Shown here: piece by piece, positions 12,344 to 21,624 of the stretch | Layout of the letters: every line of letters starts with the position of its first letter | Position numbering within the stretch: the first letter of the stretch is position 1 | Source: Nonlabens ulvanivorans | GTDB taxonomy: Bacteria > Bacteroidota > Bacteroidia > Flavobacteriales > Flavobacteriaceae | DNA: 64,000 nt | Assembly (NCBI RefSeq): GCF_000732625.1 | Contig: NZ_JPJI01000032.1 | Location: 1 to 64,000 of the forward strand | Reading direction: 5' to 3' | Program-made: the position numbers and the translations under genes | The notes under the pieces: model-generated | Database searches by the model: none | The model's input: only the letters and a program-made list of their open reading frames with translations | Told to the model about the DNA's origin: nothing

Positions 12344-15300
12344 TTAATCCTCAAGTCTTAAATCTAATCCTAGACCTTTCAACTCGTGCATTAATACATT
12401 AAATGATTCTGGAAGACCAGGTTCTGGCATAGGCTCACCTTTTACAATTGCCTCATAAGTCTTAGCACGTCCTATAACGTCATCAGACTTAACTGTCAAG
12501 ATTTCACGTAGAGTACTAGATGCTCCATAAGCCTCGAGTGCCCATACTTCCATCTCACCAAAACGTTGACCTCCAAACTGTGCTTTACCACCAAGTGGTT
12601 GCTGTGTAATCAATGAATATGGTCCGATAGAACGCGCGTGCATCTTATCATCTACCATGTGTCCTAGTTTCAACATATAAATCACACCTACTGTTGCAGG
12701 TTGATCAAATCTGTCTCCAGTACCACCATCATATAAGTATGTATGACCGAAACGTGGTATACCTGCTTCATCAGTATAAGCATTAATCTGATCTAAGGTT
12801 GCTCCATCAAAAATAGGAGTAGCAAAAGTTTTACCTAACTTCTGTCCAGCCCATCCTAAAACGGTTTCATAAATCTGACCAATATTCATACGAGAAGGTA
12901 CCCCAAGTGGATTCAATACGATATCCACAGGTGTTCCATCTTCAAGGAAAGGCATATCCTCTTGACGTACTATACGTGCAACAATACCTTTGTTACCGTG
13001 ACGACCTGCCATTTTATCTCCTACTTTTAGTTTACGCTTTTTAGCGATATACACTTTAGCAAGCTTGATAATTCCTGCAGGAAGTTCATCTCCTACAGAG
13101 ATGGTAAACTTCTCACGACGTAATGATCCTTGAAGATCATTTTCTTTAATTTTATAATTGTGAAGTAAATCAGCAATCATCTCATTAGTATCTTTACTTG
13201 TAGTCCAAGTACCTGAAACTAAGTGAGTATAATCATCAACTGAATGCAACATCTTAAGTGTATACTTTTTACCTTTAGGAAGAACTTCCTCTCCTAAATC
13301 GTTAAATACACCTTGCGAAGTTTTACCACTTACAATTTCGAATAATTTTTCAATTAAACGCTCTTGAAGATTATCAAATTTAGATTGGTAAGCCTGCTCT
13401 AATTTTGCAATATCTTCTTTATCCTGAGCTCTTTTTCTCTTATCCTTTACGGCTCTAGAGAATAACTTCTTGTCTATAACAACACCACGTAATGAAGGTG
13501 AAGCTTTAAGTGATGCATCTTTTACATCACCTGCTTTATCTCCAAAAATAGCGCGTAGTAGTTTCTCCTCTGGTGTAGGATCCGATTCTCCTTTAGGAGT
13601 AATTTTACCTATCAAAATATCACCAGGTTTAACCTCTGCACCGATACGAATCATACCTTGCTCATCAAGATCTGCCGTTGCTTCTTCAGAAACATTTGGA
13701 ATATCTGGCGTAAGCTCTTCATTACCTAACTTAGTATCTCTAACATCTAAAGAATACTCGTCAACGTGTATAGAAGTAAAAATATCTTCACGAACTACTT
13801 TCTCGGAAATTACAATTGCATCTTCAAAGTTATAACCCTTCCAAGGCATAAACGCCACTTTCATATTGCGTCCTAAAGCTAGTTCTCCAGCCTCTGTAGC
13901 ATACCCTTGACATAAAACCTGACCTCTATTAACTCTATCACCTTTTTTAACAATAGGTTTTAGTGTTATACTGGTTCCTTGATTCGTTTTACGGAATTTA
14001 ATAAGATTATAAGTTGTTTCCTCTGGCTCAAAGCTAATTGCTTTTTCACGATCTGTTCTATCATATTTAATACTGATGTGTTGAGCATCAACATAAGTTA
14101 CTTCACCATCTCCTTCTGCATTGATAAGAACTCGAGAATCCGTTGCAACCTGTCTCTCTAAACCGGTACCTACTATAGGTGCATCCACTCTTAAAAGTGG
14201 TACAGCCTGACGCATCATGTTTGATCCCATCAAAGCACGGTTTGCATCATCATGTTCTAAGAAAGGAATTAAAGAAGCTGAAATAGAAGCTATTTGGTTA
14301 GGTGCAACGTCAGCATAAACAACCTCTGTCGGGTCTATTACTGGGAAGTCACCTTCCATACGAGCAATTACCTTATCCTGATCTATTTTACCCTTACCAT
14401 CTAACGGTAAGTTCGCTTGTGCAATATGCATTCCTTCTTCTTCCTCAGCACTTAAATAAGTAGGCTCCTCTTCAAGGTTTACTACTCCATCTTTAACTGA
14501 GCGATATGGTGTCTCAATGAATCCCATACTATTCACTTTAGCAAACACAGCTAAAGATGAAATCAGTCCGATATTTGGACCTTCAGGAGTTTCAATAGGA
14601 CATAATCTACCGTAGTGAGTATAGTGAACATCACGAACCTCAAATCCAGCTCTCTCTCTCGAAAGACCACCAGGTCCAAGTGCAGATAACCTACGCTTGT
14701 GCGTGATTTCAGCAAGTGGATTAGTTTGATCCATAAATTGAGATAACTGATTTGTCCCAAAGAAAGAATTAATTACAGAAGATAATGTCTTCGCATTAAT
14801 CAAATCTATAGGAGTAAATACTTCGTTATCTCGAACATTCATACGCTCACGAATTGTTCTAGCCATACGCGCTAGCCCAACACCAAATTGTTGTGAAAGT
14901 TGTTCACCAACAGTTCTAACACGACGATTTGATAAGTGATCAATATCATCAATCTCTGCTTTAGAGTTAATTAACTCAATAAGATATTTGATAATGGTAA
15001 TGATATCTTCTTTGGTAAGCACTTGCTTATCCATCGCAATATCAAGACCTAATTTCTTGTTCATTCTATAACGACCAACTTCACCTAAGTTGTAACGTTG
15101 ATCAGAAAAGAACAATTTATCTATAATACCACGAGCTGTTTCCTCATCAGGCGGCTCAGCATTACGTAGTTGTCTATATATATGTTCTACAGCCTCTTTT
15201 TCAGAATTTGTAGGATCCTTTTGTAAAGTATTATGAATAATTGCGTAATCTGCAGACTGATTATCTTCTTTATGAAGTAAAATAGTTTTTGCCTGAGACT

Positions 15301-16156
15301 CCATAATCTCATCGATATGCTCCTTATCTAAAACCGTATCACGATCAAGAACAATCTCATTACGCTCAATAGAAACAACCTCACCAGTATCTTCATCAAC
15401 AAAATCTTCATGCCATGTTCTTAAAACACGAGCAGCTAATTTACGGCCAAGATATTTTTTTAAACCAGTCTTTGAAGCCTTAACTTCTTCTGCAAGATCA
15501 AAAATACCTAGGATATCTTTATCTCTTTCAAAACCAATTGCACGGAAAAGGGTTGTTACAGGTAATTTCTTTTTACGATCGATATAAGCATACATAACGC
15601 TATTAATATCAGTCGCAAACTCAATCCATGAACCTTTGAAAGGAATAACACGAGCTGAGTAAAGTTTAGTTCCATTTGCATGGAAAGATTGACCAAAGAA
15701 AACTCCAGGAGAACGGTGTAATTGAGAAACTACTACTCGTTCAGCACCGTTAATAACAAATGTTCCAGAAGGAGTCATGTAAGGAATGGTCCCTAGATAA
15801 ACGTCCTGAACAATCGTTTCAAAGTCTTCATGCTCTGGGTCAGTACAGTATAATTTAAGACGTGACTTTAAAGGCACGCTATAAGTTAAACCTCTTTCAA
15901 TACACTCTTGAATAGAGTATCTAGGAGGATCTACGAAGTAATCAAGAAACTCCAATACAAATTGATTGCGAGTATCTGTAATTGGAAAGTTTTCCATGAA
16001 GGTGTTATAAAGACCTTCTACTTCTCTTTTGTCGGATTTCGTTTCTAATTGAAAGAAATCTTGAAAAGATTTAATTTGGATATCTAGCAGATCAGGATAA
16101 TCTGCTTTAGTTGTTACCGTCGAAAAATTAATTCTCTCTGTGTTTGTTGCCAGCAT
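12344..16156 (-). CDS. rpoB: DNA-directed RNA polymerase subunit beta
   Basis: 1270 residues from ATG at 16156; a TTG one codon upstream is less likely. The rifampicin-pocket region near residues 465-530 is intact: [32 protein letters not shown] and [13 protein letters not shown]. Other signatures include [13 protein letters not shown] in the C-terminal half and the [20 protein letters not shown] motif near the end. It forms the catalytic core with RpoC and binds rifamycins. It is preceded by a perfect hairpin in the rplL-rpoB gap. Nothing in the pocket suggests rifampicin resistance (S, D, H and S at the usual positions appear wild type). Confidence 0.98.
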   Translation of the reverse strand: MLATNTERINFSTVTTKADYPDLLDIQIKSFQDFFQLETKSDKREVEGLYNTFMENFPITDTRNQFVLEFLDYFVDPPRYSIQECIERGLTYSVPLKSRLKLYCTDPEHEDFETIVQDVYLGTIPYMTPSGTFVINGAERVVVSQLHRSPGVFFGQSFHANGTKLYSARVIPFKGSWIEFATDINSVMYAYIDRKKKLPVTTLFRAIGFERDKDILGIFDLAEEVKASKTGLKKYLGRKLAARVLRTWHEDFVDEDTGEVVSIERNEIVLDRDTVLDKEHIDEIMESQAKTILLHKEDNQSADYAIIHNTLQKDPTNSEKEAVEHIYRQLRNAEPPDEETARGIIDKLFFSDQRYNLGEVGRYRMNKKLGLDIAMDKQVLTKEDIITIIKYLIELINSKAEIDDIDHLSNRRVRTVGEQLSQQFGVGLARMARTIRERMNVRDNEVFTPIDLINAKTLSSVINSFFGTNQLSQFMDQTNPLAEITHKRRLSALGPGGLSRERAGFEVRDVHYTHYGRLCPIETPEGPNIGLISSLAVFAKVNSMGFIETPYRSVKDGVVNLEEEPTYLSAEEEEGMHIAQANLPLDGKGKIDQDKVIARMEGDFPVIDPTEVVYADVAPNQIASISASLIPFLEHDDANRALMGSNMMRQAVPLLRVDAPIVGTGLERQVATDSRVLINAEGDGEVTYVDAQHISIKYDRTDREKAISFEPEETTYNLIKFRKTNQGTSITLKPIVKKGDRVNRGQVLCQGYATEAGELALGRNMKVAFMPWKGYNFEDAIVISEKVVREDIFTSIHVDEYSLDVRDTKLGNEELTPDIPNVSEEATADLDEQGMIRIGAEVKPGDILIGKITPKGESDPTPEEKLLRAIFGDKAGDVKDASLKASPSLRGVVIDKKLFSRAVKDKRKRAQDKEDIAKLEQAYQSKFDNLQERLIEKLFEIVSGKTSQGVFNDLGEEVLPKGKKYTLKMLHSVDDYTHLVSGTWTTSKDTNEMIADLLHNYKIKENDLQGSLRREKFTISVGDELPAGIIKLAKVYIAKKRKLKVGDKMAGRHGNKGIVARIVRQEDMPFLEDGTPVDIVLNPLGVPSRMNIGQIYETVLGWAGQKLGKTFATPIFDGATLDQINAYTDEAGIPRFGHTYLYDGGTGDRFDQPATVGVIYMLKLGHMVDDKMHARSIGPYSLITQQPLGGKAQFGGQRFGEMEVWALEAYGASSTLREILTVKSDDVIGRAKTYEAIVKGEPMPEPGLPESFNVLMHELKGLGLDLRLED

Positions 16157-16225
16157 CAATGCACGGTATTAAAGGTTAAAAAAAGCGTTATCGATGACGT
16201 CTCATCTTTATACGCAAAATGGTCT

Positions 16226-16252
16226 AAACCTGTGAGCCTTGCTCACAGGTTT
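16226..16252 (-). promoter_or_regulatory. rplL-rpoB intercistronic hairpin (candidate attenuator or processing site)
   Basis: Perfect 12-bp arms (16226-16237 and 16241-16252, AAACCTGTGAGC) around a 3-base loop. There is no U-run after it on the minus strand, so it does not look like a full terminator. E. coli has a partial attenuator and an RNase III site in the same intercistronic position, which lets ribosomal protein and polymerase synthesis be uncoupled; the same role here is inference. Confidence 0.6.
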
Positions 16253-16279
16253 AAACCGATAATGTTTAGTTAAGAAGAA

Positions 16280-16654
16280 TTACTTCAACTCAACCTCAGC
16301 ACCAGCTTCTTCAAGCTGAGCTTTAAGTGCTTCTGCCTCATCTTTAGATACACCTTCCTTAATTGGAGATGGCGCATTATCAACTAGGTCTTTTGCATCT
16401 TTAAGTCCAGCACCTGTAAGTTCTTTTACAAGTTTAACAACTGCTAACTTAGCACCACCTGGAGCCTTAAGGATAACATCAAATTCAGTTTGCTCATCAG
16501 CTGCAGCGTCTCCACCACCAGCTGGTCCAGCCATGGCTACAGCAGCAGCTGCAGGCTCAATACCATACTCTTCTTTAAGAATGGTTGCTAGTTCATTTAC
16601 TTCTTTAACAGTTAAGTTAACTAACTGCTCAGCGAAATCTTTTAAATCTGCCAT
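16280..16654 (-). CDS. rplL: 50S ribosomal protein L7/L12 (bL12)
   Basis: 124 residues, standard length. The N-terminal dimerisation part ([20 protein letters not shown]) is followed by the Ala/Gly hinge ([20 protein letters not shown]) and the conserved C-terminal domain with [19 protein letters not shown] and GLKDAKDLV. It forms the flexible ribosomal stalk that recruits elongation factors. It follows rplJ by 52 bases and precedes the hairpin in front of rpoB. No Shine-Dalgarno is visible upstream, only AT-rich leader, as usual for the phylum. Confidence 0.97.
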   Translation of the reverse strand: MADLKDFAEQLVNLTVKEVNELATILKEEYGIEPAAAAVAMAGPAGGGDAAADEQTEFDVILKAPGGAKLAVVKLVKELTGAGLKDAKDLVDNAPSPIKEGVSKDEAEALKAQLEEAGAEVELK

Positions 16655-16706
16655 TTTTCTATCGTTTAATAAAATTTATAAATAATTGTTTGCGTACTCG
16701 TTAATA

Positions 16707-17219
16707 CTATCTTTCTGATAGTGTCTTAATTAAACCTGCAATTGTACTACCACCTGATTTAAGTGCAGATACAACATTCTTAGCAGGTGATTGAAGAAGG
16801 CCAATAACCTCACCAATCATTTCTTCCTTAGATTTGATATTACTTAACTCATCAAATCTATCACCTACATAGATAGCTTCCTCAATATAAGCTCCTTTAA
16901 GAATAGGTTTATCTGATTTCTTTCTAAACGTTTGAATAACTTTTGCCGGAGCATTAGCTACCTCAGAAATCATTATTGAAGTGTTCCCCTTTAACAATTC
17001 CGGTAATTCACCGAAATCTTTATCTGAAGCCTCCATTGCTTTTGAAAGCAATGTGTTTTTAACTACAGAAAGAGAAACATTTGCTTTAAAACAAGCTCTT
17101 CTCAAATTAGATGTATCCGAAGCATTTAAACCAGAAATATCTGCTAAATAGATTGTTGAACTAGTACCTAACGTAGCAGTCAAATCTTGAATAACATTTG
17201 CTTTTTCTTCTCTTGTCAT
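16707..17219 (-). CDS. rplJ: 50S ribosomal protein L10 (uL10)
   Basis: 170 residues. The N-terminal RNA-binding part (TREEKANVIQDLTATL, YLADISGLNASDTSNLRRAC) and the C-terminal helix that binds L7/L12 dimers (VVSALKSGGSTIAGLIKTL) are both present. It anchors the stalk on 23S rRNA. It follows rplA by only 12 bases, so there is no room for a separate L10 leader; any L10 autoregulation would have to act elsewhere. Confidence 0.96.
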   Translation of the reverse strand: MTREEKANVIQDLTATLGTSSTIYLADISGLNASDTSNLRRACFKANVSLSVVKNTLLSKAMEASDKDFGELPELLKGNTSIMISEVANAPAKVIQTFRKKSDKPILKGAYIEEAIYVGDRFDELSNIKSKEEMIGEVIGLLQSPAKNVVSALKSGGSTIAGLIKTLSER

Positions 17220-17231
17220 GATCTAGATTTT

Positions 17232-17930
17232 TTAGTCGTCTGCAAAACGTTTAGCGTCAATAGCAATTCCAGGACTCATAGTACTAGACATGAATATACT
17301 TTTGATGTATACACCTTTTGACGTTGTTGGTTTCAGTTTAACTAACGTATTAATTAATTCTTTTGCATTACCAGCAATTTTATCAGCATCAAACGACGCC
17401 TTACCAATTGCAGCATGTATAATACCTGTCTTATCAACCTTAAAGTCGATTTTACCAGCTTTAACATCTGAGACAGCTTTTGCTACATCCATAGTAACTG
17501 TTCCAGTTTTAGGATTAGGCATAAGACCTCTAGGTCCTAAAACACGACCCAAAGGTCCTAGTTTACCCATCACGCTAGGCATAGTGATGATTACATCAAC
17601 ATCTGTCCAACCTCCTTTAATTTTATCTAAATATTCATCAAGACCTACAAAGTCAGCTCCAGCAGCAGTAGCTTCCGCTTCTTTATCCGGAGTAACTAAT
17701 GCTAGTACTTTAACATCCTTTCCTGTACCATGAGGTAACGTTACCACACCTCTAACCATCTGATTAGCTTTACGTGGATCAACATTAAGTCTCACAGCAA
17801 GATCTACAGAAGCATCAAATTTTACAGTTGAAACTTCTTTTACCAATTTAGAAGCATCAGCCAACGAGTACATCTCAGAACTGTCGATTTTTGAATGAGC
17901 TTCTTTTTGCTTTTTAGTTAATTTTGCCAT
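17232..17930 (-). CDS. rplA: 50S ribosomal protein L1 (uL1)
   Basis: 232 residues, standard length. L1 signatures include [25 protein letters not shown] near residues 45-70 and [19 protein letters not shown] near 125-145. It binds 23S rRNA at the L1 stalk and helps deacylated tRNA leave; in many bacteria it also represses its own rplK-rplA mRNA. It starts 12 bases after rplK. A stem-loop in the rplK leader (18408-18437) is a candidate target. Confidence 0.97.
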   Translation of the reverse strand: MAKLTKKQKEAHSKIDSSEMYSLADASKLVKEVSTVKFDASVDLAVRLNVDPRKANQMVRGVVTLPHGTGKDVKVLALVTPDKEAEATAAGADFVGLDEYLDKIKGGWTDVDVIITMPSVMGKLGPLGRVLGPRGLMPNPKTGTVTMDVAKAVSDVKAGKIDFKVDKTGIIHAAIGKASFDADKIAGNAKELINTLVKLKPTTSKGVYIKSIFMSSTMSPGIAIDAKRFADD

Positions 17931-17942
17931 TGTTACCTTTTT

Positions 17943-18383
17943 TTAAGCTGGAGATTCTCCACCTTTAACGTTAACACCCATTGATCTAGCAGTACCCGCA
18001 ACCATTCTCATAGCGCTATCTACTGTAAATGCATTCAGGTCAGGCATTTTATCCTCTGCAATCAATCTTACTTGATCCCAGCTGATAGTTGCTACCTTTT
18101 TACGATTTGGTTCTCCACTACCACCTTTAAGTTTTGCTGCTTCTAGGATTTGAACTGCTGCTGGAGGCGTTTTAATAACAAAGTCAAAAGACTTGTCCTT
18201 ATAAACAGTGATTGCTACTGGTAACACTTTACCAGGCTTATCTTGAGTTCTAGCATTAAATTGCTTACAGAACTCCATGATATTCACACCAGCCGCACCT
18301 AATGCAGGTCCTACAGGAGGAGATGGATTTGCCGCACCACCTCTAACTTGTAACTTTACAACCTTAGATACTTCTTTAGCCAT
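17943..18383 (-). CDS. rplK: 50S ribosomal protein L11 (uL11)
   Basis: 146 residues, standard length. The N-terminal proline-rich switch region ([19 protein letters not shown], residues ~12-30) and the C-terminal rRNA-binding domain ending in [11 protein letters not shown] are intact. L11 shapes the GTPase-associated centre and is needed for RelA activation in other bacteria. It is the first cistron after nusG, from which it is separated by a 68-base leader with a stable stem-loop. Confidence 0.97.
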   Translation of the reverse strand: MAKEVSKVVKLQVRGGAANPSPPVGPALGAAGVNIMEFCKQFNARTQDKPGKVLPVAITVYKDKSFDFVIKTPPAAVQILEAAKLKGGSGEPNRKKVATISWDQVRLIAEDKMPDLNAFTVDSAMRMVAGTARSMGVNVKGGESPA

Positions 18384-18407
18384 TTTTAAAAAATTTCAAT
18401 TTATACA

Positions 18408-18437
18408 ATTATCAAAAAGTGGAAGCCTTTTGATAAT
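18408..18437 (-). promoter_or_regulatory. stem-loop in the rplK leader (candidate L1 target)
   Basis: Perfect 10-bp arms (ATTATCAAAA / TTTTGATAAT) close a 10-base loop in the 68-base nusG-rplK gap, 25 bases upstream of the rplK start. There is no U-run right after it. L1 represses rplKA mRNA through a leader structure in other bacteria, which makes this a candidate, but I cannot show similarity to the 23S L1 site. Confidence 0.35.
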
Positions 18438-18451
18438 CTAAAACGCAACAT

Positions 18452-19009
18452 TTATATTTTCTCTACTTGCATATAGCTTAGTTCTAATGGTGTTTTTCTT
18501 CCGAAAATCTTAACCATAACTTCTAACTTACGCTTTTCTTCATTCACTTTTTCAATCGTACCATTGAAACCATTGAAAGGACCATCTACAACCTTAACGG
18601 TTTCACCCATTTTAAACGGAATCGATATATTGTCCACTTGTTCAGCAAGCTCATCGACTTTACCTAACATCCTATTAACCTCACTCTTTCTCAACGGCAC
18701 AGGCTCTCCACCCTTAGTTTCACCCAAGAAACCTATCACACCATTAACGGATTTAATAATATGAGGAACCTCACCTTCAAGTCTAGCCTGAATCATAATA
18801 TAACCAGGAAAGTAAACCTTTTCCTTATTTATCTTCTTACCGTTACGAATCTGAACAACTTTCTCAGTAGGAACTAAGATTTGCTTCAAATAATCTTGTA
18901 AGTTATGATGAGCAATTTCCGACTCTATATAATCTTTTATTTTATTTTCTTGACCACTAACCGATCTAACCACATACCAATGCATCACTTCATTACTATC
19001 AACTGCCAT
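18452..19009 (-). CDS. nusG: transcription termination/antitermination protein NusG
   Basis: 185 residues. The NGN domain begins with HWYVVRSVSGQENKIKDYIE and holds the usual VYFPGYIMIQ strand; the C-terminal KOW domain includes VKVVDGPFNGFNGTIEKV. NusG rides on RNA polymerase, binds the clamp through NGN and links to Rho or ribosomal S10 through KOW. It lies 10 bases after secE in the conserved secE-nusG-rplK order. An ATG eight codons in is an alternative start. Confidence 0.97.
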   Translation of the reverse strand: MAVDSNEVMHWYVVRSVSGQENKIKDYIESEIAHHNLQDYLKQILVPTEKVVQIRNGKKINKEKVYFPGYIMIQARLEGEVPHIIKSVNGVIGFLGETKGGEPVPLRKSEVNRMLGKVDELAEQVDNISIPFKMGETVKVVDGPFNGFNGTIEKVNEEKRKLEVMVKIFGRKTPLELSYMQVEKI

Positions 19010-19019
19010 AACGTGGTTT

Positions 19020-19217
19020 TTAACTATTCTTAATCCAAGAGAAATAATTAGTAATCACTTTACTGAACACTGAGTCAATACCCCAAATAATCAAAGCAAA
19101 CACTATTGAAAAAACAGCAACCGTAACAGTTAATTTCTGAGCTTCTGACCACGTCGGCCAAGAAACATGATTTGTCAATTCGCTATACGACTCTTTTACG
19201 TAACTTACTAATCCCAT
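19020..19217 (-). CDS. secE: preprotein translocase subunit SecE
   Basis: 65 residues. It has the short amphipathic segment YSELTNHVSWPTWSEAQKLT, where the WPTWSE motif matches the SecE family, followed by one transmembrane helix (VTVAVFSIVFALIIWGIDSVF). SecE clamps SecY in the inner-membrane translocon. It lies between tRNA-Trp and nusG, the conserved position, and is probably expressed with them. Confidence 0.96.
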   Translation of the reverse strand: MGLVSYVKESYSELTNHVSWPTWSEAQKLTVTVAVFSIVFALIIWGIDSVFSKVITNYFSWIKNS

Positions 19218-19287
19218 AAATATAGAACTCTATTATAAAATCTCTAAAAGATTTCAGTTATTAATTTCGAGCACAAACTCGATAATG

Positions 19288-19360
19288 CACGGGTTGAGAG
19301 GCTCGAACTCCCGACACCTGGTTTTGGAGACCAGTGCTCTACCAACTGAGCTAAACCCGT
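19288..19360 (-). tRNA. tRNA-Trp (CCA anticodon)
   Basis: 73 bases. The minus strand starts ACGGGTT and pairs with AACCCGT; the D arm (AGCTCAGTTGGTAGAGC), T arm (GGAGTTCGAGCCTCT) and an anticodon loop CTCCAAA give anticodon CCA. A 3' CCA is not encoded. It lies between tuf and secE, its usual place in this phylum. Confidence 0.96.
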
Positions 19361-19440
19361 ATTTGTTAAAAAATAATTCTAACAAAGGGAAAGTATCCTA
19401 TCTAAAAAAGATAGGATACTTAAATATTAAAATCAGATAA

Positions 19441-20628
19441 TTAATCTAGTATCTCAGTAACCTGACCAGCACCTACTGTTCTACCACCTTCACGGATAGC
19501 GAAACGTAAACCTAAGTTTAACGCAATAGGTTGAATCAAATCAACTGTAATTGTCAAGTTATCACCAGGCATAACCATTTCAACACCTGAAGGTAAAGCA
19601 ATATTACCAGTTACATCAGTTGTTCTTACATAGAACTGTGGACGATAGTTATTATGGAAAGGCGTGTGACGACCACCTTCTTCTTTCTTAAGGATATAAA
19701 CCTCAGCTTTAAATTTAGCATGCGGAGTAACAGAACCAGGCTTAACAATAACCATACCTCTTGAAATCTGTGACTTCTCAATACCTCTTAACAAGATACC
19801 TGCATTATCACCAGCCTCACCTCTATCAAGGATTTGACGAAACATTTCAATACCAGTAATAGTAGATGTCAACTTTTCAGCTCCCATACCGATTATCTCA
19901 ACAGGATCTCCAGTATTACCAACCCCAGTCTCAATACGACCAGTGGCTACCGTTCCACGTCCAGTGATAGAGAAAACATCTTCAATCGGCATTAAGAAAG
20001 GCTTATCCATATCACGAACAGGCTCTTCAATCCAAGCATCAACAGCTTCCATTAATTCAAGAACTGTATTTACCCATTTTTCCTCACCATTAAGCGCACC
20101 AAGTGCAGAACCTGAAACAACAGGACCATTATCACCATCATACTCATAGAAAGATAATAAATCACGAACTTCCATATCCACTAGCTCAAGTAGCTCTTCA
20201 TCATCTACCATATCCACTTTATTAAGGAATACAACAATACGAGGAATACCAACCTGACGACCTAACAAGATGTGCTCGCGAGTCTGAGGCATAGGACCAT
20301 CAGTTGCAGCAACAACAAGAATAGCTCCATCCATTTGCGCTGCTCCAGTAACCATGTTTTTTACATAATCGGCGTGACCAGGACAATCTACGTGTGCATA
20401 GTGTCTGTTTTGAGTTTGATACTCTACGTGTGAAGAGTTAATAGTAATTCCACGCTCTTTTTCTTCAGGAGCATTGTCAATTTGTTCAAAATTTACCGCA
20501 TTAGAGAAACCAGCATCAGCAAGAACTTTTGTAATTGCAGCAGTAAGTGTAGTTTTACCGTGGTCAACGTGACCAATTGTTCCTACATTTAGGTGGGGTT
20601 TCGAACGATCGTACGTTTCTTTAGCCAT
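19441..20628 (-). CDS. tuf: elongation factor Tu
   Basis: 395 residues, standard length. G1 is GHVDHGKT (residues ~19-26), G3 is [11 protein letters not shown] (~80-90) and G4 is NKVDMVDD (~135). The effector-region ERGITI and domain [14 protein letters not shown] are present, as is the C-terminal [13 protein letters not shown]. It delivers aminoacyl-tRNA to the ribosome. It lies inside the tRNA cluster, with tRNA-Thr 105 bases upstream and tRNA-Trp 80 bases downstream, suggesting one long transcript that starts near 21260. Confidence 0.98.
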   Translation of the reverse strand: MAKETYDRSKPHLNVGTIGHVDHGKTTLTAAITKVLADAGFSNAVNFEQIDNAPEEKERGITINSSHVEYQTQNRHYAHVDCPGHADYVKNMVTGAAQMDGAILVVAATDGPMPQTREHILLGRQVGIPRIVVFLNKVDMVDDEELLELVDMEVRDLLSFYEYDGDNGPVVSGSALGALNGEEKWVNTVLELMEAVDAWIEEPVRDMDKPFLMPIEDVFSITGRGTVATGRIETGVGNTGDPVEIIGMGAEKLTSTITGIEMFRQILDRGEAGDNAGILLRGIEKSQISRGMVIVKPGSVTPHAKFKAEVYILKKEEGGRHTPFHNNYRPQFYVRTTDVTGNIALPSGVEMVMPGDNLTITVDLIQPIALNLGLRFAIREGGRTVGAGQVTEILD

Positions 20629-20733
20629 AATTTATAATCTTAATTTATATTAGTGTTCAATTCAAATACTAACAAGGCAAAACCAAATCAGCATATACAA
20701 GTAATGGCCTCAACTAGAGACCTTTTTCTTCAG

Positions 20734-20805
20734 AGCCAATGACGAGATTTGAACTCGTGACCTCTTCCTTACCAAGGAAACGCTCTACCCCTGAGCTACA
20801 CCGGC
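20734..20805 (-). tRNA. tRNA-Thr (GGT anticodon)
   Basis: 72 bases. Acceptor arms GCCGGTG / CATTGGC pair with two G-U wobbles. The anticodon loop TTGGTAA gives GGT, which reads ACC/ACU threonine codons. T arm contains GAGTTCAAATCTC. CCA is not encoded. Confidence 0.95.
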
Positions 20806-20879
20806 GATTAAACCATTATAGATTTAAGGAACAGAGTTGACCTTAAAAAAACGCGCTTCACATGCACATTTAAAATTAG

Positions 20880-20952
20880 AGCGAGAGACCGGGTTCGAAC
20901 CGGCGACATTCAGCTTGGAAGGCTGACGCTCTACCAACTGAGCTACTCTCGC
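20880..20952 (-). tRNA. tRNA-Gly (TCC anticodon)
   Basis: 73 bases. Acceptor arms GCGAGAG / CTCTCGC pair perfectly. Anticodon stem TCAGC/GCTGA encloses CTTCCAA, giving TCC for glycine GGA/GGG codons. T arm is GCCGGTTCGAACCCGGT. Part of the four-tRNA cluster upstream of tuf. Confidence 0.96.
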
Positions 20953-21026
20953 ATTTATCGACAACAAAATTGTCAAAAGGTATTCAATATTTCAACAAGC
21001 CTCAAACAATAATTTGAGTCAATGTG

Positions 21027-21107
21027 TGGGGAGAGCAGGATTCGAACCTGCGAAGGTTTCCCAACGGAGTTACAGTCCGTCCTCGTTGGCCGCTTGAGTA
21101 TCTCCCC
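21027..21107 (-). tRNA. tRNA-Tyr (GTA anticodon)
   Basis: 81 bases with a long variable arm, as expected for a class II bacterial tRNA-Tyr. Acceptor arms GGGGAGA / TCTCCCC pair, and the loop CTGTAAC gives anticodon GTA. T arm is GCAGGTTCGAATCCTGC. Confidence 0.96.
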
Positions 21108-21138
21108 AAAAGATCAATTAAGATCTAGTATTTTAAAG

Positions 21139-21212
21139 AGCCGATGGAGGGACTCGAACCCACGACCTGCTGATTACAAATCAGCTGCTCTAGCCAGCTG
21201 AGCTACATCGGC
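21139..21212 (-). tRNA. tRNA-Thr (TGT anticodon)
   Basis: 74 bases. Acceptor arms GCCGATG / CATCGGC pair perfectly; anticodon loop TTTGTAA gives TGT for threonine ACA/ACG. It is the first gene of the tRNA-tuf transcript, about 50 bases downstream of the promoter at 21263-21292. Confidence 0.96.
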
Positions 21213-21235
21213 TTTTAATCAATTTTACTTGCGTA

Positions 21236-21262
21236 AAAAAGCCCGCTATTTCTAACGGACTG
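21236..21262 (-). terminator. hairpin with U-run after hpf, at the start of the tRNA-tuf transcript
   Basis: On the minus strand AGTCCGTTA pairs with TAGCGGGCT around GAAA, followed by TTTTTT. It is placed to terminate hpf, whose stop codon is 48 bases upstream, but it also begins immediately after the -7 element of the tRNA-tuf promoter, so a transcript from that promoter would start in or at its first arm. Confidence 0.6.
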
Positions 21263-21292
21263 CAAATGTAAGAGTATTTTTTAATTCTCAAA
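21263..21292 (-). promoter_or_regulatory. Bacteroidota-type promoter of the tRNA-tuf-secE-nusG operon
   Basis: On the minus strand TTTG (21289-21292) and TACATTTG (21263-21270, consensus TAnnTTTG) are 18 bases apart, within the spacing known for the primary sigma factor of this phylum. First gene downstream is tRNA-Thr(TGT). Confidence 0.7.
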
Positions 21293-21309
21293 ATTTTTTT
21301 TGAATAAAA

Positions 21310-21609
21310 TTAATGAGAATTCTGTTTTTCTTTTCTTTTTTTGAGTTGGCGCTCTAGTGCATCGGAACATTCATCTATGCATTGCTCAAAGGACTTACAT
21401 GTTTTTGAGGCAATTAGGTCTTCACCAGGAACAAACAACCTAACTTCAATTATTTTATTTTCAGGAGCAGAAGTTTTTTGAACTTTCATATAAACATCAG
21501 CATTTATTATCTTACTGTAAAAATGTTCAAGTTTATCTAATCGTTCTTGAATAAAATCTACAAGTTTAACGTCTGCATTAAAATTTACAGACTGCACATT
21601 TACCTTCAT
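21310..21609 (-). CDS. hpf: ribosome hibernation promoting factor, short form
   Basis: 99 residues, the length of short HPF/YfiA-type proteins without the C-terminal dimerisation domain of long HPF. The S30AE fold is recognisable: VNFNADVKLVDFIQERLDKLEHFY, then VYMKVQK and IEVRLFVPGEDLIASK, and the basic C-terminus (ALERQLKKRKEKQ). It binds the small-subunit decoding region and inactivates idle ribosomes. It follows xerC by 15 bases, so the two are probably co-transcribed. Its terminator overlaps the next promoter. Confidence 0.92.
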   Translation of the reverse strand: MKVNVQSVNFNADVKLVDFIQERLDKLEHFYSKIINADVYMKVQKTSAPENKIIEVRLFVPGEDLIASKTCKSFEQCIDECSDALERQLKKRKEKQNSH

Positions 21610-21624
21610 AAGCTATTTATTTAA

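Noticed and set aside
12344-16159. rpoB start at TTG 16159
   Set aside because: ATG at 16156 gives the standard N-terminus [11 protein letters not shown].
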